Of a stretch of DNA of 64,000 nt, positions 11,384 to 20,465 are shown one piece after another. The translations under genes were made by a program, and so were the position numbers. Source of the DNA: [Pantoea] beijingensis (GTDB lineage Bacteria > Pseudomonadota > Gammaproteobacteria > Enterobacterales > Enterobacteriaceae); NCBI RefSeq assembly GCF_022647505.1, contig NZ_CP071409.1, positions 1,736,001-1,800,000 on the forward strand, written 5' to 3'. Each line of letters starts with the position of its first letter. The stretch's first letter is position 1. The notes under the pieces are model-generated. The model searched no databases and was not told the DNA's origin. It was given only the letters and a program-made list of their open reading frames with translations.

Positions 11384-11469
11384 AAGGAAGCCACGACCTC
11401 TAAAGCGTTCACGTAATCGCATCACAACCTATTAGATGCGGGAAATGAAACCAACTGTAAGGTGCCACT

Positions 11470-12258
11470 ATGGGAAGACAGAAAGCAGTGATCAAAGCGC
11501 GTCGTGAAGCCAAACGTGTGCTTCGTGGCGATTCACGCAGTCATCGTCAGCGTGAAGAAGAATCGGTCACCTCGCTGGTGCAGATGGGTGGGCTGGATTC
11601 AATCGGTATGGCACGTGATACCCGTGACAATTCGCCAATTGAAGCCAGAAATGAAGCTCAGGCGCACTATCTCAATGCCATAGAAACGAAACAACTGATT
11701 TTCGCTACCGGTGAAGCGGGTTGCGGTAAAACCTGGATCAGTGCAGCGAAAGCCGCTGAGGCTCTGATACATAAAGATGTAGACAGAATTATTGTCACAC
11801 GTCCGGTGCTGCAGGCGGATGAGGATCTGGGTTTTTTGCCTGGTGATATTTCCGAGAAATTTGCACCTTATTTCCGACCTGTGTATGACGTTCTGGTTAA
11901 ACGTCTTGGCTCTTCCTTTATGCAATATTGTTTACGGCCTGAAATTGGTAAAGTTGAAATTGCGCCATTCGCATACATGCGTGGCCGCACATTTGAAAAT
12001 GCGGTGGTGATTCTGGATGAGGCGCAGAATGTTACCGCAGCGCAGATGAAGATGTTTTTGACTCGTCTTGGAGAGAATGTGACGGTAATCGTGAATGGTG
12101 ATATTACCCAGTGTGATTTACCGTCTCATGTACAGTCCGGCCTGAGCGATGCTTTGGCGCGTTTCCAGGAAGATGAACTGGTCAGTATCGTGCGTTTTGG
12201 TAAAGAGGATTGTGTACGCTCAATGCTTTGTCAGCGTGCATTGAATGCATATACGTAA
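11470..12258 (+). CDS. phoH: PhoH family ATPase
   Basis: A cytoplasmic P-loop ATPase of 262 residues, nearly identical in layout to the phosphate-starvation-induced PhoH of E. coli. Walker A is GEAGCGKTW (about residue 81) and Walker B is VVILDEAQN (about 178). The basic N-terminus (MGRQKAVIKARREAKRVLR) is conserved. The biological role remains unclear; the family is linked to RNA metabolism. It follows efeUOB as in E. coli, and has its own terminator. I did not find a clear PhoB box in the upstream gap. Confidence 0.93.
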   Translation: MGRQKAVIKARREAKRVLRGDSRSHRQREEESVTSLVQMGGLDSIGMARDTRDNSPIEARNEAQAHYLNAIETKQLIFATGEAGCGKTWISAAKAAEALIHKDVDRIIVTRPVLQADEDLGFLPGDISEKFAPYFRPVYDVLVKRLGSSFMQYCLRPEIGKVEIAPFAYMRGRTFENAVVILDEAQNVTAAQMKMFLTRLGENVTVIVNGDITQCDLPSHVQSGLSDALARFQEDELVSIVRFGKEDCVRSMLCQRALNAYT

Positions 12259-12336
12259 ACCTTTGCGGAATCAAACGTAGTTAAAACGCGGCGTCTGCTG
12301 CGTGACGAGTAAAGTAGTGAGTTAATATGTAGCCCC

Positions 12337-12364
12337 AAGCCCGGACGCAAGTTCGGGCTTTTTT
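12337..12364 (+). terminator. Terminator of phoH
   Basis: A 10-bp stem (AAGCCCGGAC with its complement, one G-T pair) with the loop GCAA, ending in a run of T. Confidence 0.85.
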
Positions 12365-12369
12365 ATGCA

Positions 12370-12400
12370 TAAAAAAAAGCCTGAACATTAATTCAGGCTT
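12370..12400 (-). terminator. Terminator of the tRNA-Ser gene
   Basis: An 8-bp stem (AGCCTGAA and its complement) lies just downstream of the tRNA. On the minus strand it runs into a tract of eight T, giving a strong terminator; on the plus strand it could back up the phoH terminator. Confidence 0.8.
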
Positions 12401-12412
12401 TCTCTTTAAATT

Positions 12413-12502
12413 TGGCGGTGAGAGAGGGGTTCGAACCCTCGATACACTTTCGCGTATACACACTTTCCAGGCGTGCTCCTTCAGCCACTCAGACACCTCA
12501 CC
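12413..12502 (-). tRNA. tRNA-Ser (anticodon GGA)
   Basis: The minus strand reads as a complete class II tRNA of 90 bases with encoded CCA. The acceptor stem GGTGAGG pairs with the 3' end, the D-arm is TGGCTGAAGGAGCA, the anticodon loop CTGGAAA gives GGA, a long variable arm (GTATACGCGAAAGTGTATC) is typical of tRNA-Ser, and the T-arm GGTTCGAACCC is canonical. It is very close to the E. coli serX/serW product, and serX likewise lies downstream of phoH in E. coli. Confidence 0.95.
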
Positions 12503-12615
12503 GTTTATATCGCCATCCCGCAAGGGATAACGGGGCGCTACTATAGGGAGTAGCGGAGAAACGGTCAAGTAGAATTTTTCCTTTTGTTATATCTGGTTAA
12601 GGCGTAACCACACGA

Positions 12616-12719
12616 CCCCTGTCATACTTCACACAACAGGATTGTTGGCTGCGCCTGTTCGCCCCGGTCACTGACTGGAGTAGGCTTCCGGGGACTCACA
12701 GGCTTGCCGCCGCCCGCAG
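12616..12719. repeat. Dispersed intergenic repeat of the enterobacterial GTCATACTTC type
   Basis: This non-coding stretch contains, in order, GTCATACTTC, TTGGCTGCGC, TTCGCCCCGGTCACTGACT, TCCGGGGACTCAC and GCTTGCCGCC. I recognise that series as a widespread imperfect-palindromic repeat in Serratia, Erwinia, Pantoea and relatives. It fills the gap between the tRNA and msrA. It has no coding capacity. The name and copy number cannot be judged from one window; shorter look-alikes are at 41264-41290 and 47190-47228. Confidence 0.6.
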
Positions 12720-12720
12720 A

Positions 12721-13263
12721 TCAAGAGTTTAATGATTTCACGCGGTTAGCATAACTCTTACGCAGCTTTTGTAATTTGGGCGGGATAACCGCCAGGCAAT
12801 AACCGTTCTGTTGGCCACGACCCTCCCAGTAATCCTGGTGATAACCCTCAGCCGGATACCACGCCGTCAATGGCTCAATGGTGGTCACCACTGGCTGTTG
12901 ATTATCCTGCTGGGCACGCTGAATCGCAGCTTCAGCCTCCGCGCGTTGCTCTGGCGTAACCGGGAAAATCGCTGAGCGATATTGAGTACCCATATCATTA
13001 CCCTGGCGATTGAGCTGTGTGGGATCGTGGGTTGCAAAACTAATATCCAGTAAGTCGCCGTAGCTCAGTTGCTCGGGATCGAAACCGATACGGATCGCTT
13101 CTGCATGACCGGTGGTTCCGGTGCAGACTTCTTCATAGGTTGGGTTGGCGGTGGTTCCCCCGGTGTAGCCACTTTCGACGGTTTCTACACCGATCACATC
13201 TTTAAACACCGCTTCGGTGCACCAGAAACAACCGCCTGCGATGATTGCGTATTCTTTAGCCAT
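12721..13263 (-). CDS. msrA: Peptide methionine sulfoxide reductase MsrA
   Basis: Reduces methionine-S-sulfoxide in proteins and free methionine using thioredoxin. The 180-residue protein has the catalytic motif GGCFWCTEA at residues 10-18, with the catalytic Cys before Phe-Trp, and the family blocks GYTGG, YEEVCTGTTGHAE and GYHQDYW. It is the short cytoplasmic type, lacking the N-terminal extension of E. coli MsrA (about 212 residues). It stands alone on the minus strand downstream of umuC, with 228 bases between them in which I see no gene. Confidence 0.93.
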   Translation of the reverse strand: MAKEYAIIAGGCFWCTEAVFKDVIGVETVESGYTGGTTANPTYEEVCTGTTGHAEAIRIGFDPEQLSYGDLLDISFATHDPTQLNRQGNDMGTQYRSAIFPVTPEQRAEAEAAIQRAQQDNQQPVVTTIEPLTAWYPAEGYHQDYWEGRGQQNGYCLAVIPPKLQKLRKSYANRVKSLNS

Positions 13264-13491
13264 GGTAAAAACTCCTGAATGTACGACGATTACCCAGATG
13301 GTGGCCGGATAACCGAACAGATAAATACGTTATCACATTGTTATTGCGCGTGGCGTATTACTGTGTGCTTGCCTCTTCGTTACAGGAAGCCGGCGCGAGG
13401 ACATGGCTACCCGTGCAAAGGCGATTTCGTTATAGATCTGAGTGGCCGTTGTTCTAAATCCGTTGGGTGTTATGGCGATGGCGCAGCGGTA

Positions 13492-14760
13492 CTATTTGAT
13501 TTTTGCCACGGGAAGCTCATTGAGTTGTGTCGTGTAGGCCGGGGAGAGAAAGTCGCGTTTCATCTGCCATTGTTGCTGAATACCCTGTCCGGCAAACCAC
13601 AGCGTCCCCCGACCTTGCTGATTATGCTTATCCAGCAGAGACATGAGTTGCTCACTATTGCGGCGGGGAGGCTGTGGATCGAACAAATCAAACTGCGCAA
13701 TGCCCTGGCTGAAGAAGTCACCCAGCATTACGCCGCCCTTCATATAACGTTGTTCCGGTCGCCAGATGGCATCCAGGCAGTACACTGCGCGATTAATAAT
13801 ATCGCGGCTGTCCTGCGTGGGTGTCAGCAGTCTGCTGCTGGCTGAGTTAGCATAATAGGGGTGATTATCATCATGGGGGCTGGTACGAATGAAGGCACCC
13901 ACCTCACGGCAGTACTGGCGCTCATGCCGTAATTTTTCTGCCGCCCGCACAGCATAACTGCAGATTGCCTCCCGCATTTGCGCATAATCGGTGATACGGG
14001 AACTAAACGATCGTGAACAGAGGATATGTTGCTTTCCGGGGATCACTTCTTCAAACATCAGGCAGGATTCCCCACGCAGTTCACGTACCGTACGCTCCAC
14101 GACAACACCAAAGTGCTTACGTATTAAAGCGGTTGGCGTGTTGGCAAGTTGCAGAGCTGTCTTAATTCCCATCTGATTAAGTTTCTTACTTAGTCGTTGC
14201 CCGATACCCCAGACATGATCAACCGCCAACAAGGCCATCAATTTTTGCTGGCGTACCGTGGAGGAGAGATCAAGTACGCCGCCTGTTTTAGTCCATTTTT
14301 TAGCCGCATAATTTGCCAGTTTCGCCAGCGTTTTAGTGGGTGCGATACCAACGCCGACCGTTAGATGGGTTTCCCGTAGCAGTGTATCCCGCACATCGTG
14401 ACCAAACTGTGCCAGTGGCATACAGTGCTCGACACCGGTCAAATCGAGAAAGGCTTCATCAATAGAATAGACATCAATACGCGGCGCCAGACGTTCCAGT
14501 GTTTCCATCACGCGGTTAGACATATCGGCATATAGCGCATAATTGGATGAGAAGACCACGACATTGTGACGTTGTAACTCCTCGCGTAATTTGAAATAGG
14601 GAGCGCCCATGTTCAGAGAAAGTTGCCTGGCTTCGCGGCTGAGAGAAATAATACATCCATCGTTATTGGACAGCACCACCACGGGGCGGCCGCGTAAATC
14701 GGGGCGGAATATCGTCTCACATGAGGTATAGAATGAATTAACGTCAACGAGTGCGAACAT
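13492..14760 (-). CDS. umuC: DNA polymerase V catalytic subunit UmuC
   Basis: Y-family translesion polymerase, active as UmuD'2C with RecA, copying past DNA lesions at a mutagenic cost. It has 422 residues, as in E. coli. The catalytic carboxylates are in place: FALVDVNSFYTSCE at the N-terminus and YSIDEAFLDLTG near residue 97. A clamp-binding-like motif, QFDLFD, is near residue 357. It is not directly after umuD: yghU lies between them, and the 190 bases upstream of umuC contain no LexA-box match and no strong ribosome site. SOS induction would need read-through from umuD or an unrecognised promoter. Confidence 0.95.
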   Translation of the reverse strand: MFALVDVNSFYTSCETIFRPDLRGRPVVVLSNNDGCIISLSREARQLSLNMGAPYFKLREELQRHNVVVFSSNYALYADMSNRVMETLERLAPRIDVYSIDEAFLDLTGVEHCMPLAQFGHDVRDTLLRETHLTVGVGIAPTKTLAKLANYAAKKWTKTGGVLDLSSTVRQQKLMALLAVDHVWGIGQRLSKKLNQMGIKTALQLANTPTALIRKHFGVVVERTVRELRGESCLMFEEVIPGKQHILCSRSFSSRITDYAQMREAICSYAVRAAEKLRHERQYCREVGAFIRTSPHDDNHPYYANSASSRLLTPTQDSRDIINRAVYCLDAIWRPEQRYMKGGVMLGDFFSQGIAQFDLFDPQPPRRNSEQLMSLLDKHNQQGRGTLWFAGQGIQQQWQMKRDFLSPAYTTQLNELPVAKIK

Positions 14761-14912
14761 GGTTATTTATCAGCCGTCAAAGGTGGCGTTATAAGCTATT
14801 TTATTTGTCATTTTGCTTCCGCAGTGCTTAACATTCTCTTACGGAAATTTCCGGGGCGGCTTCCATTTTCACCTACGAAGGGCAGAGCAAAAGGTTACGC
14901 CCAGCCGGATAC

Positions 14913-14940
14913 GGAGCCAGAACCGCGATGATCTGGCTCC
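14913..14940 (-). terminator. Hairpin between yghU and umuC
   Basis: A perfect 9-bp stem (GGAGCCAGA and its complement) with a 10-base loop, starting 11 bases after the yghU stop codon. There is no T run after it on the minus strand, so it may be a weak or Rho-assisted terminator, or may protect the upstream mRNA end. Confidence 0.45.
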
Positions 14941-14950
14941 TCGGGTATCA

Positions 14951-15817
14951 TCAGGAACCGAGTTTATCTTGAGTGCGTAGCTCAAAATCGGCGGCATCAT
15001 GACGTTCATGAAGTTGCTCTGATGGCTCACCCCACGTGCGATTAACGATACGGCCACGCTGCACGGCGGGGCGCTGGTCAATCTCTTGCGTCCAGCGCTG
15101 CAAATGGGGATAACTCAGGACGTCCAGAAACTCACCTGCACCATACTGCTGCCCCTTTGCTAAATTGCCGTACCAGGGCCAAATTGCGATATCGGCAATC
15201 GAGTATTCATCACCGGCAATGTAACGATGGTTGGCAAGCTGGCGGTTTAGTAGATCGAGATGGCGCTTTGCTTCCATTGTAAAGCGGTCAATGGCATATT
15301 CGAGCTTCACGGGCGCATAGTGGTAAAAATGACCAAAACCGCCACCGAGATAAGGTGCCGCGCCCTGCAGCCAGAAAAGCCAGTTTACGACTTCAGTTCG
15401 GCCCGCCAGGTCTTTAGGTAAAAAGTGGCCAAATTTTTCTGCAAGGTAAAGCAGGATAGCACCGGACTCAAATACCCGAATTGCCGGTGAGGTTGAGCGG
15501 TCTAACAGCGCCGGGATCTTAGAGTTAGGATTAACGTCTACGAACCCGGAAGAGAACTGTTCTCCTTCGCCGATGCGAATCAGATGTGCATCATATTCCG
15601 CATCGCTGATGCCAAGCGCCAGTAACTCCTCAAGTAGGATCGTCACTTTTTGGCCGTTCGGCGTACCCATGGAATAAAGCTGCAGAGGATGTTTACCTAC
15701 AGGCAGGGTGGCATCATGGGTCGGTCCGGCAATCGGACGATTGATTTTGGACCAGATGCCGTTGCCTTCGGGGTCCCACGTCCAGACTTTAGGGGGCGTA
15801 TATTCTTTATCCGTCAT
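14951..15817 (-). CDS. yghU: YghU-type glutathione transferase (nu class, disulfide-bond reductase)
   Basis: A 288-residue glutathione transferase, equal in length to E. coli YghU, which binds two glutathiones and reduces organic disulfides and hydroperoxides. The N-terminal extension (about 1-45), a thioredoxin-like domain with LYSMGTPNGQKVTILLEEL and FESGAILLYLAEKFG, and an all-helical C-terminal domain with YSIADIAIWPWYGN are visible. The frame is open 44 codons upstream, reaching into umuD, but ATG 15817 matches the known start. It is 73 bases after umuD on the same strand, and so is placed inside a umuDC-like operon. Confidence 0.93.
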   Translation of the reverse strand: MTDKEYTPPKVWTWDPEGNGIWSKINRPIAGPTHDATLPVGKHPLQLYSMGTPNGQKVTILLEELLALGISDAEYDAHLIRIGEGEQFSSGFVDVNPNSKIPALLDRSTSPAIRVFESGAILLYLAEKFGHFLPKDLAGRTEVVNWLFWLQGAAPYLGGGFGHFYHYAPVKLEYAIDRFTMEAKRHLDLLNRQLANHRYIAGDEYSIADIAIWPWYGNLAKGQQYGAGEFLDVLSYPHLQRWTQEIDQRPAVQRGRIVNRTWGEPSEQLHERHDAADFELRTQDKLGS

Positions 15818-15890
15818 GATAATTACTTGCCTTTTCGCTGAGTAAAGGGGGCCAGAATGCCCTGTATCGATCGCCACATCGCTTAAAAAA

Positions 15891-16313
15891 CTAAGCGGCT
15901 GCATAGATAATGAAGGTGACGACGCCGAAAATTTCCAGTTCTTCTTCATTGCGTAGCACGATGGGTGAAAAGCGCGGGTTCATGGGCAACAGCTGAACGT
16001 TAGGCCGTAGCTGCAGTTTCTTTACCGTAAATTCGCCATCAATAGCGGCGACGACAATACGGCCATGTTCCGGTTTCAGGGCGCTATCGACAATCAGCAG
16101 ATCGCCGTCGCTGATATTTGCATCCTGCATGGAATCACCCGCGACCCGGATGAAATAGGTCGCACTGGGATGTTTGATCAGATGTGCGTTCAGATCAAGG
16201 CGACGCTCGACGTAGTCGGCAGCTGGGGAGGGGAATCCGCAGGCGACCGGGTCCGAATACAGCGGTAACTCCCGGGATATTGGATGTTCTGCGGGATATA
16301 AAAGTATCATCAT
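15891..16313 (-). CDS. umuD: SOS mutagenesis protein UmuD (LexA-type self-cleaving)
   Basis: Accessory subunit of DNA polymerase V; RecA filaments trigger its self-cleavage to UmuD'. It has 140 residues against 139 in E. coli. The cleavage site Cys-Gly is present in [14 protein letters not shown] (about residues 24-25), the nucleophile Ser in AGDSM (about 60), and the general-base Lys in [10 protein letters not shown] (about 97). A perfect LexA box is 16 bases upstream of the start. It leads a minus-strand series umuD-yghU-umuC. Confidence 0.96.
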   Translation of the reverse strand: MMILLYPAEHPISRELPLYSDPVACGFPSPAADYVERRLDLNAHLIKHPSATYFIRVAGDSMQDANISDGDLLIVDSALKPEHGRIVVAAIDGEFTVKKLQLRPNVQLLPMNPRFSPIVLRNEEELEIFGVVTFIIYAAA

Positions 16314-16328
16314 TCAGGCTCAATATAA

Positions 16329-16344
16329 CTGTATTTATATACAG
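16329..16344. promoter_or_regulatory. LexA (SOS) box of umuD
   Basis: CTGTATTTATATACAG fits CTGT-N8-ACAG exactly with an AT-only spacer, like the strong E. coli umuDC box. Confidence 0.93.
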
Positions 16345-16597
16345 TATTATCAATTTCTGACAACGATCAAGTTTTATCTTTCCTTAAACCATCATGGCAT
16401 TGTTCTGCCAGAGTATTTAACGTCCATGGTGACAGCAGAAGTGCCGAGGGGGGGGCAGCAAAGGCCACTATTACCGGGTAGAACCGGTGCTTTCAACGTG
16501 GCGATTTTATCCCGTGTCTGACGAGTGAATCGGGTCGCAATCGCCCTCCTCATAGAAATTAACGCTGTAGCACAACTGGCGGAAGCCGAAACAGTGC

Positions 16598-16607
16598 CTA
16601 TACTTAA
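16598..16607 (+). promoter_or_regulatory. Candidate sigma-S -10 element for otsBA
   Basis: The bases CTATACTTAA match the core of the stationary-phase consensus (KCTAYACTTAA), about 265 bases before otsB. E. coli otsBA depends on RpoS, so the match is meaningful, but no -35 element is evident. The rest of the umuD-otsB gap (16345-16872) holds no gene I can support. Confidence 0.4.
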
Positions 16608-16872
16608 TTGTGATGTTGTTCGCAGTTTGGCCCGAGAGCGCCATGAGAAGACAGGATCTGGCATGACGCCGGACGATGAGTGAAGGTTGGGTGAGGAGAA
16701 AACATCCTAAAATAGTCAATTTGTCGTATTCCTTTCAGTCACCCGCGTGGTAAACGTTCCACGCTTCCTGTCACTGGCCTCGGTAACCTCACGTCGGACA
16801 TCAGAAATCTCCTCATGTGCTGGCAAGTGGTATTTGTACGCTTGCTCAAAATATCCTGACCGGAGGAAGAGT

Positions 16873-17679
16873 GTGACCAACGAATCTGCTGTTTTACCGT
16901 CGTTAAGTGGCGGTCTTTATGCCTTCTTCTTCGATGTTGATGGCACCTTAGCAGCGATTAAACCACGCCCTGATGAGGTCTCGATCCCTGAAAATGTCCG
17001 TCAAATGCTGCAATCCTTATCTACCCTGAGCCAAGGTGCGCTGGCGTTGGTATCAGGACGTCCTGTGAAAGAGCTGGACGTCCTGATATCACCGCTGCAT
17101 GTACCGCTTGCGGGTGTGCACGGCGCTGAACGCCGAGATGTTAAAGGCGAACTGCATTGCACCGCATTGCCTGCGGCAGTGACAAAAGAGTTGGGTGATA
17201 TTCTCGCTGACAGTATCGCGGGCTGGCCCGGGACGCAGGTGGAAATAAAGGGTATGGCCTTTGCGCTGCACTATCGTCAGGCAATGCAATATGAAGCGCA
17301 GGTTTTACAACTGGCGCAGTCAATGGTTGAGCGTTTCCCGGAGCTGGCGCTGCAGCCGGGTAAATGTGTGGTGGAGCTGAAGCCACAGGGTATTGATAAG
17401 GGTGCTGCGATTAAGGCCTTCATGCGTGAAGCACCTTTTACCGGACGGATACCGGTTTTTATTGGGGATGATTTAACCGATGAGGCAGGATTCCTTGTAG
17501 TGAATGCCATGCAGGGCATTTCGGTAAAAGTGGGGGATGGCCCAAGCCATGCACGTTACCGCCTGAAAGGGGTGAATGATGTTTACGCATGGCTGGAGCA
17601 GTTAATATTACAATTAGATCAAGACAAGACAACGTCGGTAAGGAGTAAAGGTTATGAGTCGCTTAGTGGTCGTATCTAA
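16873..17679 (+). CDS. otsB: Trehalose-6-phosphate phosphatase
   Basis: Removes phosphate from trehalose-6-phosphate, the last step of the osmoprotectant pathway, in the cytoplasm. It is a HAD-family phosphatase of 268 residues. Motif I is FFFDVDGTLA near residue 18, GRPVKELD and GVHGAERRD follow, and the motif IV acidic run is FIGDDLTDEAGF near 200. The frame is open from 16747, but GTG 16873 is preceded by CGGAGGAAGA at ideal spacing and aligns with the known start. It overlaps otsA by 26 bases, so the two are translated together. Confidence 0.94.
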   Translation: MTNESAVLPSLSGGLYAFFFDVDGTLAAIKPRPDEVSIPENVRQMLQSLSTLSQGALALVSGRPVKELDVLISPLHVPLAGVHGAERRDVKGELHCTALPAAVTKELGDILADSIAGWPGTQVEIKGMAFALHYRQAMQYEAQVLQLAQSMVERFPELALQPGKCVVELKPQGIDKGAAIKAFMREAPFTGRIPVFIGDDLTDEAGFLVVNAMQGISVKVGDGPSHARYRLKGVNDVYAWLEQLILQLDQDKTTSVRSKGYESLSGRI

Positions 17680-19093
17680 CCGTATCGCGATACCCGATGG
17701 GTCGAAGACCGGAGCAGGGGGGTTGGCCGTAGGAATTTTAGATGCGTTAAAGTCTACCGGTGGGCTATGGTTTGGCTGGAATGGTGAAATTAGTACCATC
17801 ACGGAAGAAGATGATCCTGAAAAGCTGGATACCCAGCAACATGAAGGAATCACCTATTCTTCCTTTAGCCTGAGTCAAAATGATTATGACCTTTACTACA
17901 GCCAGTTTTCCAATACGGTAGTATGGCCTGCATTCCATTATCGCCTTGATTTGGTGCAGTACCAGCGTGAGGCATGGGAAGGTTATTGTCGGGTCAATGA
18001 ATCATTGGCTACGCGTCTGCAGCCGCTGGTAGAGTCTGATGACATACTGTGGATCCATGATTATCACCTGTTGCCATTTGCCGCTGCCTGCCGCAAAAGG
18101 GGGATGAATAATCGCATGGGGTTCTTTCTGCATATTCCTTTTCCTACCCCCGAAATCTTCAATGCGTTGCCTCCCCATGAAGAGCTATTGGAAATGCTGT
18201 GCGAGTACGATTTATTAGGTTTCCAAACCGAGAGCGATCGTGTGGCATTTCTGGAAAGCTTATCGTTATTGACCCAGGTGCAAAACACCGGAACTAAACA
18301 ACATCGCGCGTTTGGTCATAATTTCTCCACAGACGTTTATCCCATCGGTATTGAGCCGGACAGTATCAAGGAAATGGCGGAAGGGCCATTACCTGCGAAA
18401 ATGGCAGCGATGAAACGTGAACTGGGCGATGCCAAAAATATTATTGCCTGTGAGCGGTTGGATTATTCGAAAGGGCTACCGGAACGCTTCCTGGCCTACG
18501 AGGCCCTGTTGGAAAATTTTCCGCAGCATCGCGGTAATATCCGCTATTCGCAAATTGCGCCAACCTCGCGAGGCGAAGTCCAGGCATACCAGGATATTCG
18601 TCACCAACTGGAAACGGAAGCGGGGCGTATCAACGGTAAATACGGTACGCTTGGTTGGACGCCGCTGTACTACCTTAACCAGCATTTTGATCGCCGGCTA
18701 TTGATGAAAATTTTTCGCCTGACCGATGTGGGATTGGTGACTCCGCTACGGGATGGGATGAACCTGGTTGCAAAAGAGTATGTTGCTGCACAGGACCCGG
18801 ACGATCCTGGAGTGCTGGTGCTATCACGCTTCGCCGGTGCGGCAAACGAACTGACCTCGGCATTAATTGTTAATCCTTACGATCGCGATGAAGTTGCGGC
18901 AGCGCTTGATCAGGCATTAACGATGCCGCGGACTGAGCGTATTTCACGTTACAACGACATGATGGCCGTTCTGCGTAAAAATGACATTACCCACTGGCGG
19001 GAGTCTTTCCTGAAGGATCTCTATGCCATCAATCCACGGCAAGAAGAGGACGCGGTAAGCCATAAGGTTGCCACCTTTCCAAAACTAGCCTGA
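17654..19093 (+). CDS. otsA: Trehalose-6-phosphate synthase
   Basis: Retaining glycosyltransferase (GT20) that joins UDP-glucose and glucose-6-phosphate into trehalose-6-phosphate, made in osmotic stress and stationary phase. It has 479 residues against 474 in E. coli. The N-terminal loop with VVSNRIA and GAGGLA, the WIHDYHLL segment and the donor-site [10 protein letters not shown] are all present. AAGGAGTAAAGG precedes the start inside otsB. It is followed by a weak hairpin at 19110-19137 without a T run. The next genes are flhDC; no uspC gene is found between them. Confidence 0.96.
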   Translation: MSRLVVVSNRIAIPDGSKTGAGGLAVGILDALKSTGGLWFGWNGEISTITEEDDPEKLDTQQHEGITYSSFSLSQNDYDLYYSQFSNTVVWPAFHYRLDLVQYQREAWEGYCRVNESLATRLQPLVESDDILWIHDYHLLPFAAACRKRGMNNRMGFFLHIPFPTPEIFNALPPHEELLEMLCEYDLLGFQTESDRVAFLESLSLLTQVQNTGTKQHRAFGHNFSTDVYPIGIEPDSIKEMAEGPLPAKMAAMKRELGDAKNIIACERLDYSKGLPERFLAYEALLENFPQHRGNIRYSQIAPTSRGEVQAYQDIRHQLETEAGRINGKYGTLGWTPLYYLNQHFDRRLLMKIFRLTDVGLVTPLRDGMNLVAKEYVAAQDPDDPGVLVLSRFAGAANELTSALIVNPYDRDEVAAALDQALTMPRTERISRYNDMMAVLRKNDITHWRESFLKDLYAINPRQEEDAVSHKVATFPKLA

Positions 19094-19149
19094 TATCTGA
19101 AGTGTAACGGCTAACGCATCGATTTCCCCGCGTTAGGCTCTATCAGATG

Positions 19150-19314
19150 CTATTCCTGCCACGGGTTAATGTCCGGGATTCCGGGCATTAACTCGTGATA
19201 CGTCTTCGCCAATTGTTTTTCTTCCGCGTTAAGCCACAGGTCTTACTCACCATATCCGTTAAAGCGCAGCGAAAGCATCATGCCGTTGGTTAACAGAGCG
19301 TTCAGATGAGAATG
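19150..19314 (-). pseudogene. Decayed coding fragment between otsA and flhD
   Basis: On the minus strand this stretch reads as protein-like sequence interrupted by one in-frame TAA: about 23 residues ending in MMLSLRFNGYGE, the stop, then about 30 residues including EEKQLAKTYHELMPGIPDI and a final TAG. No start or upstream domain remains; the frame has further stops just upstream. I do not recognise the family. It looks like the 3' end of a lost gene, but chance cannot be excluded. Confidence 0.35.
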
Positions 19315-20111
19315 AATAGACTACAGAAAATGCGGGGGCTAAAAAACGGCGAGGAAATGGACGAATGATAGGATCATACATTCATTTGGCTAATATAACG
19401 TTCCGTTATCGTTATTCTGCCTGCTGCCGGGGACGTTTTTTTCTGTTAAAAAAAGGTTGCTGAAAAGCGGTGCAAGCCGATCGTCGTGTCTTTTCGCTGT
19501 CATTAATTTGCCACAGAAATCTCTCCTCTTTAGCTGACACAAAAGGCCGACTTCCATAATAAGAATGGCATTTAATTTTCACTTTTGTTAAATAATTAAA
19601 ATATAACTCTTAAAATTTTGAATTTGTCATAATTTTAATCTAAAAAATGCGATTAAGACGATATCGGTGTGAAGAGACCGGTTTTTGAACAATCACTTTG
19701 AGCAAAAGATGGCTTTTTTGATTAATAAATAATCTATACAACAGAGTTGCTGATGTGTTAATGATGTAATTTAGGTGCAAAGTGTGATTTGCATCACACT
19801 TTATCTAAAATTACGGCGCGTTCTCGTTGTATGTGTTAATAAGAGCGGATAGAGTTGCGCTGCTTTCGGAATATTCTTAAAAAATGTAAGCGAACGTCAG
19901 GGAAGATTGTTACAACTCAGGATTTGTAAAAAGGCAAAATGAGTTATGACGACTTACTGGACCGTTCCTCCGTTCGGAAATGCGACATCTTCAGTAACGT
20001 TTGGCTACTGCCACGAGTTTTTGCCATCTTTAGATTTGCCCAGCAGCAACCAAGGTCGTGGGTTTTATTCCACGGACGTTAAAAGTAGTGTCAGTCAGGA
20101 TGGAAAAAATA
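19315..20111 (+). promoter_or_regulatory. Long AT-rich flhDC control region
   Basis: About 800 bases without a gene precede flhD. The stretch is AT-rich, especially 19560-19740, as in the long regulatory leader of flhDC in other enterobacteria. A CRP-type palindrome lies at 19779-19802. The ORF that starts at 19946 overlaps flhD in another frame and is not credible. Individual promoters cannot be assigned by eye. Confidence 0.55.
19779..19802. promoter_or_regulatory. CRP-cAMP binding site upstream of flhDC
   Basis: Two 10-base arms, AAAGTGTGAT and ATCACACTTT, flank a 4-base centre, a near-ideal CRP site (TGTGA-N6-TCACA). CRP activates flhDC in E. coli. The site is about 310 bases before the flhD start. 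Confidence 0.8.
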
Positions 20112-20465
20112 ATGGGTACACCAGAATTACTAAAACATATTTACGACTTAAATCTGTCATATTTATTGCTCGCACAGCGTTTAATTTCCCAGGAAAAAGC
20201 CTCAGCAATGTTTCGCCTTGGTCTTGATGAATCCATGGCTGATGCATTATCGCAATTAACATTGCCTGAAATGGTGAAATTAGCCGAAACAAACCAACTG
20301 GTTTGTCAATTCCGTTTCAGCGATCGCCAAACGATTAAGCGTCTGACGCAGGATTCTCGCGTTGATGATTTGCAGCAAATTCATACCGGTATTCTGTTAT
20401 CCAGTCGACTACTGCGTGATGCTTCCGCAAAAGTAGCAGATATGCCGAAAAAGAGAGCCGGCTGA
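20112..20465 (+). CDS. flhD: Flagellar master regulator subunit FlhD
   Basis: With FlhC forms the FlhD4C2 activator of class II flagellar genes. It has 117 residues: [22 protein letters not shown] at the N-terminus and [14 protein letters not shown] near the C-terminus are hallmarks, and the C-terminal helix-turn-helix is intact. I choose ATG 20112 by comparison with the E. coli start ([12 protein letters not shown]); an in-frame ATG at 20100 and an upstream one at 20058 are possible. Its TGA overlaps the flhC ATG, so the two are coupled. Confidence 0.95.
   Translation: MGTPELLKHIYDLNLSYLLLAQRLISQEKASAMFRLGLDESMADALSQLTLPEMVKLAETNQLVCQFRFSDRQTIKRLTQDSRVDDLQQIHTGILLSSRLLRDASAKVADMPKKRAG

Noticed and set aside
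13279..13845. 188-residue plus-strand ORF across the msrA-umuC gap
   Set aside because: It runs antisense through the 3' end of umuC, has no ribosome site, and its product shows no family features.
19946..20227. 93-residue ORF overlapping the start of flhD
   Set aside because: It is in another frame from flhD, overlaps it by more than 100 bases, and has no recognisable domain.
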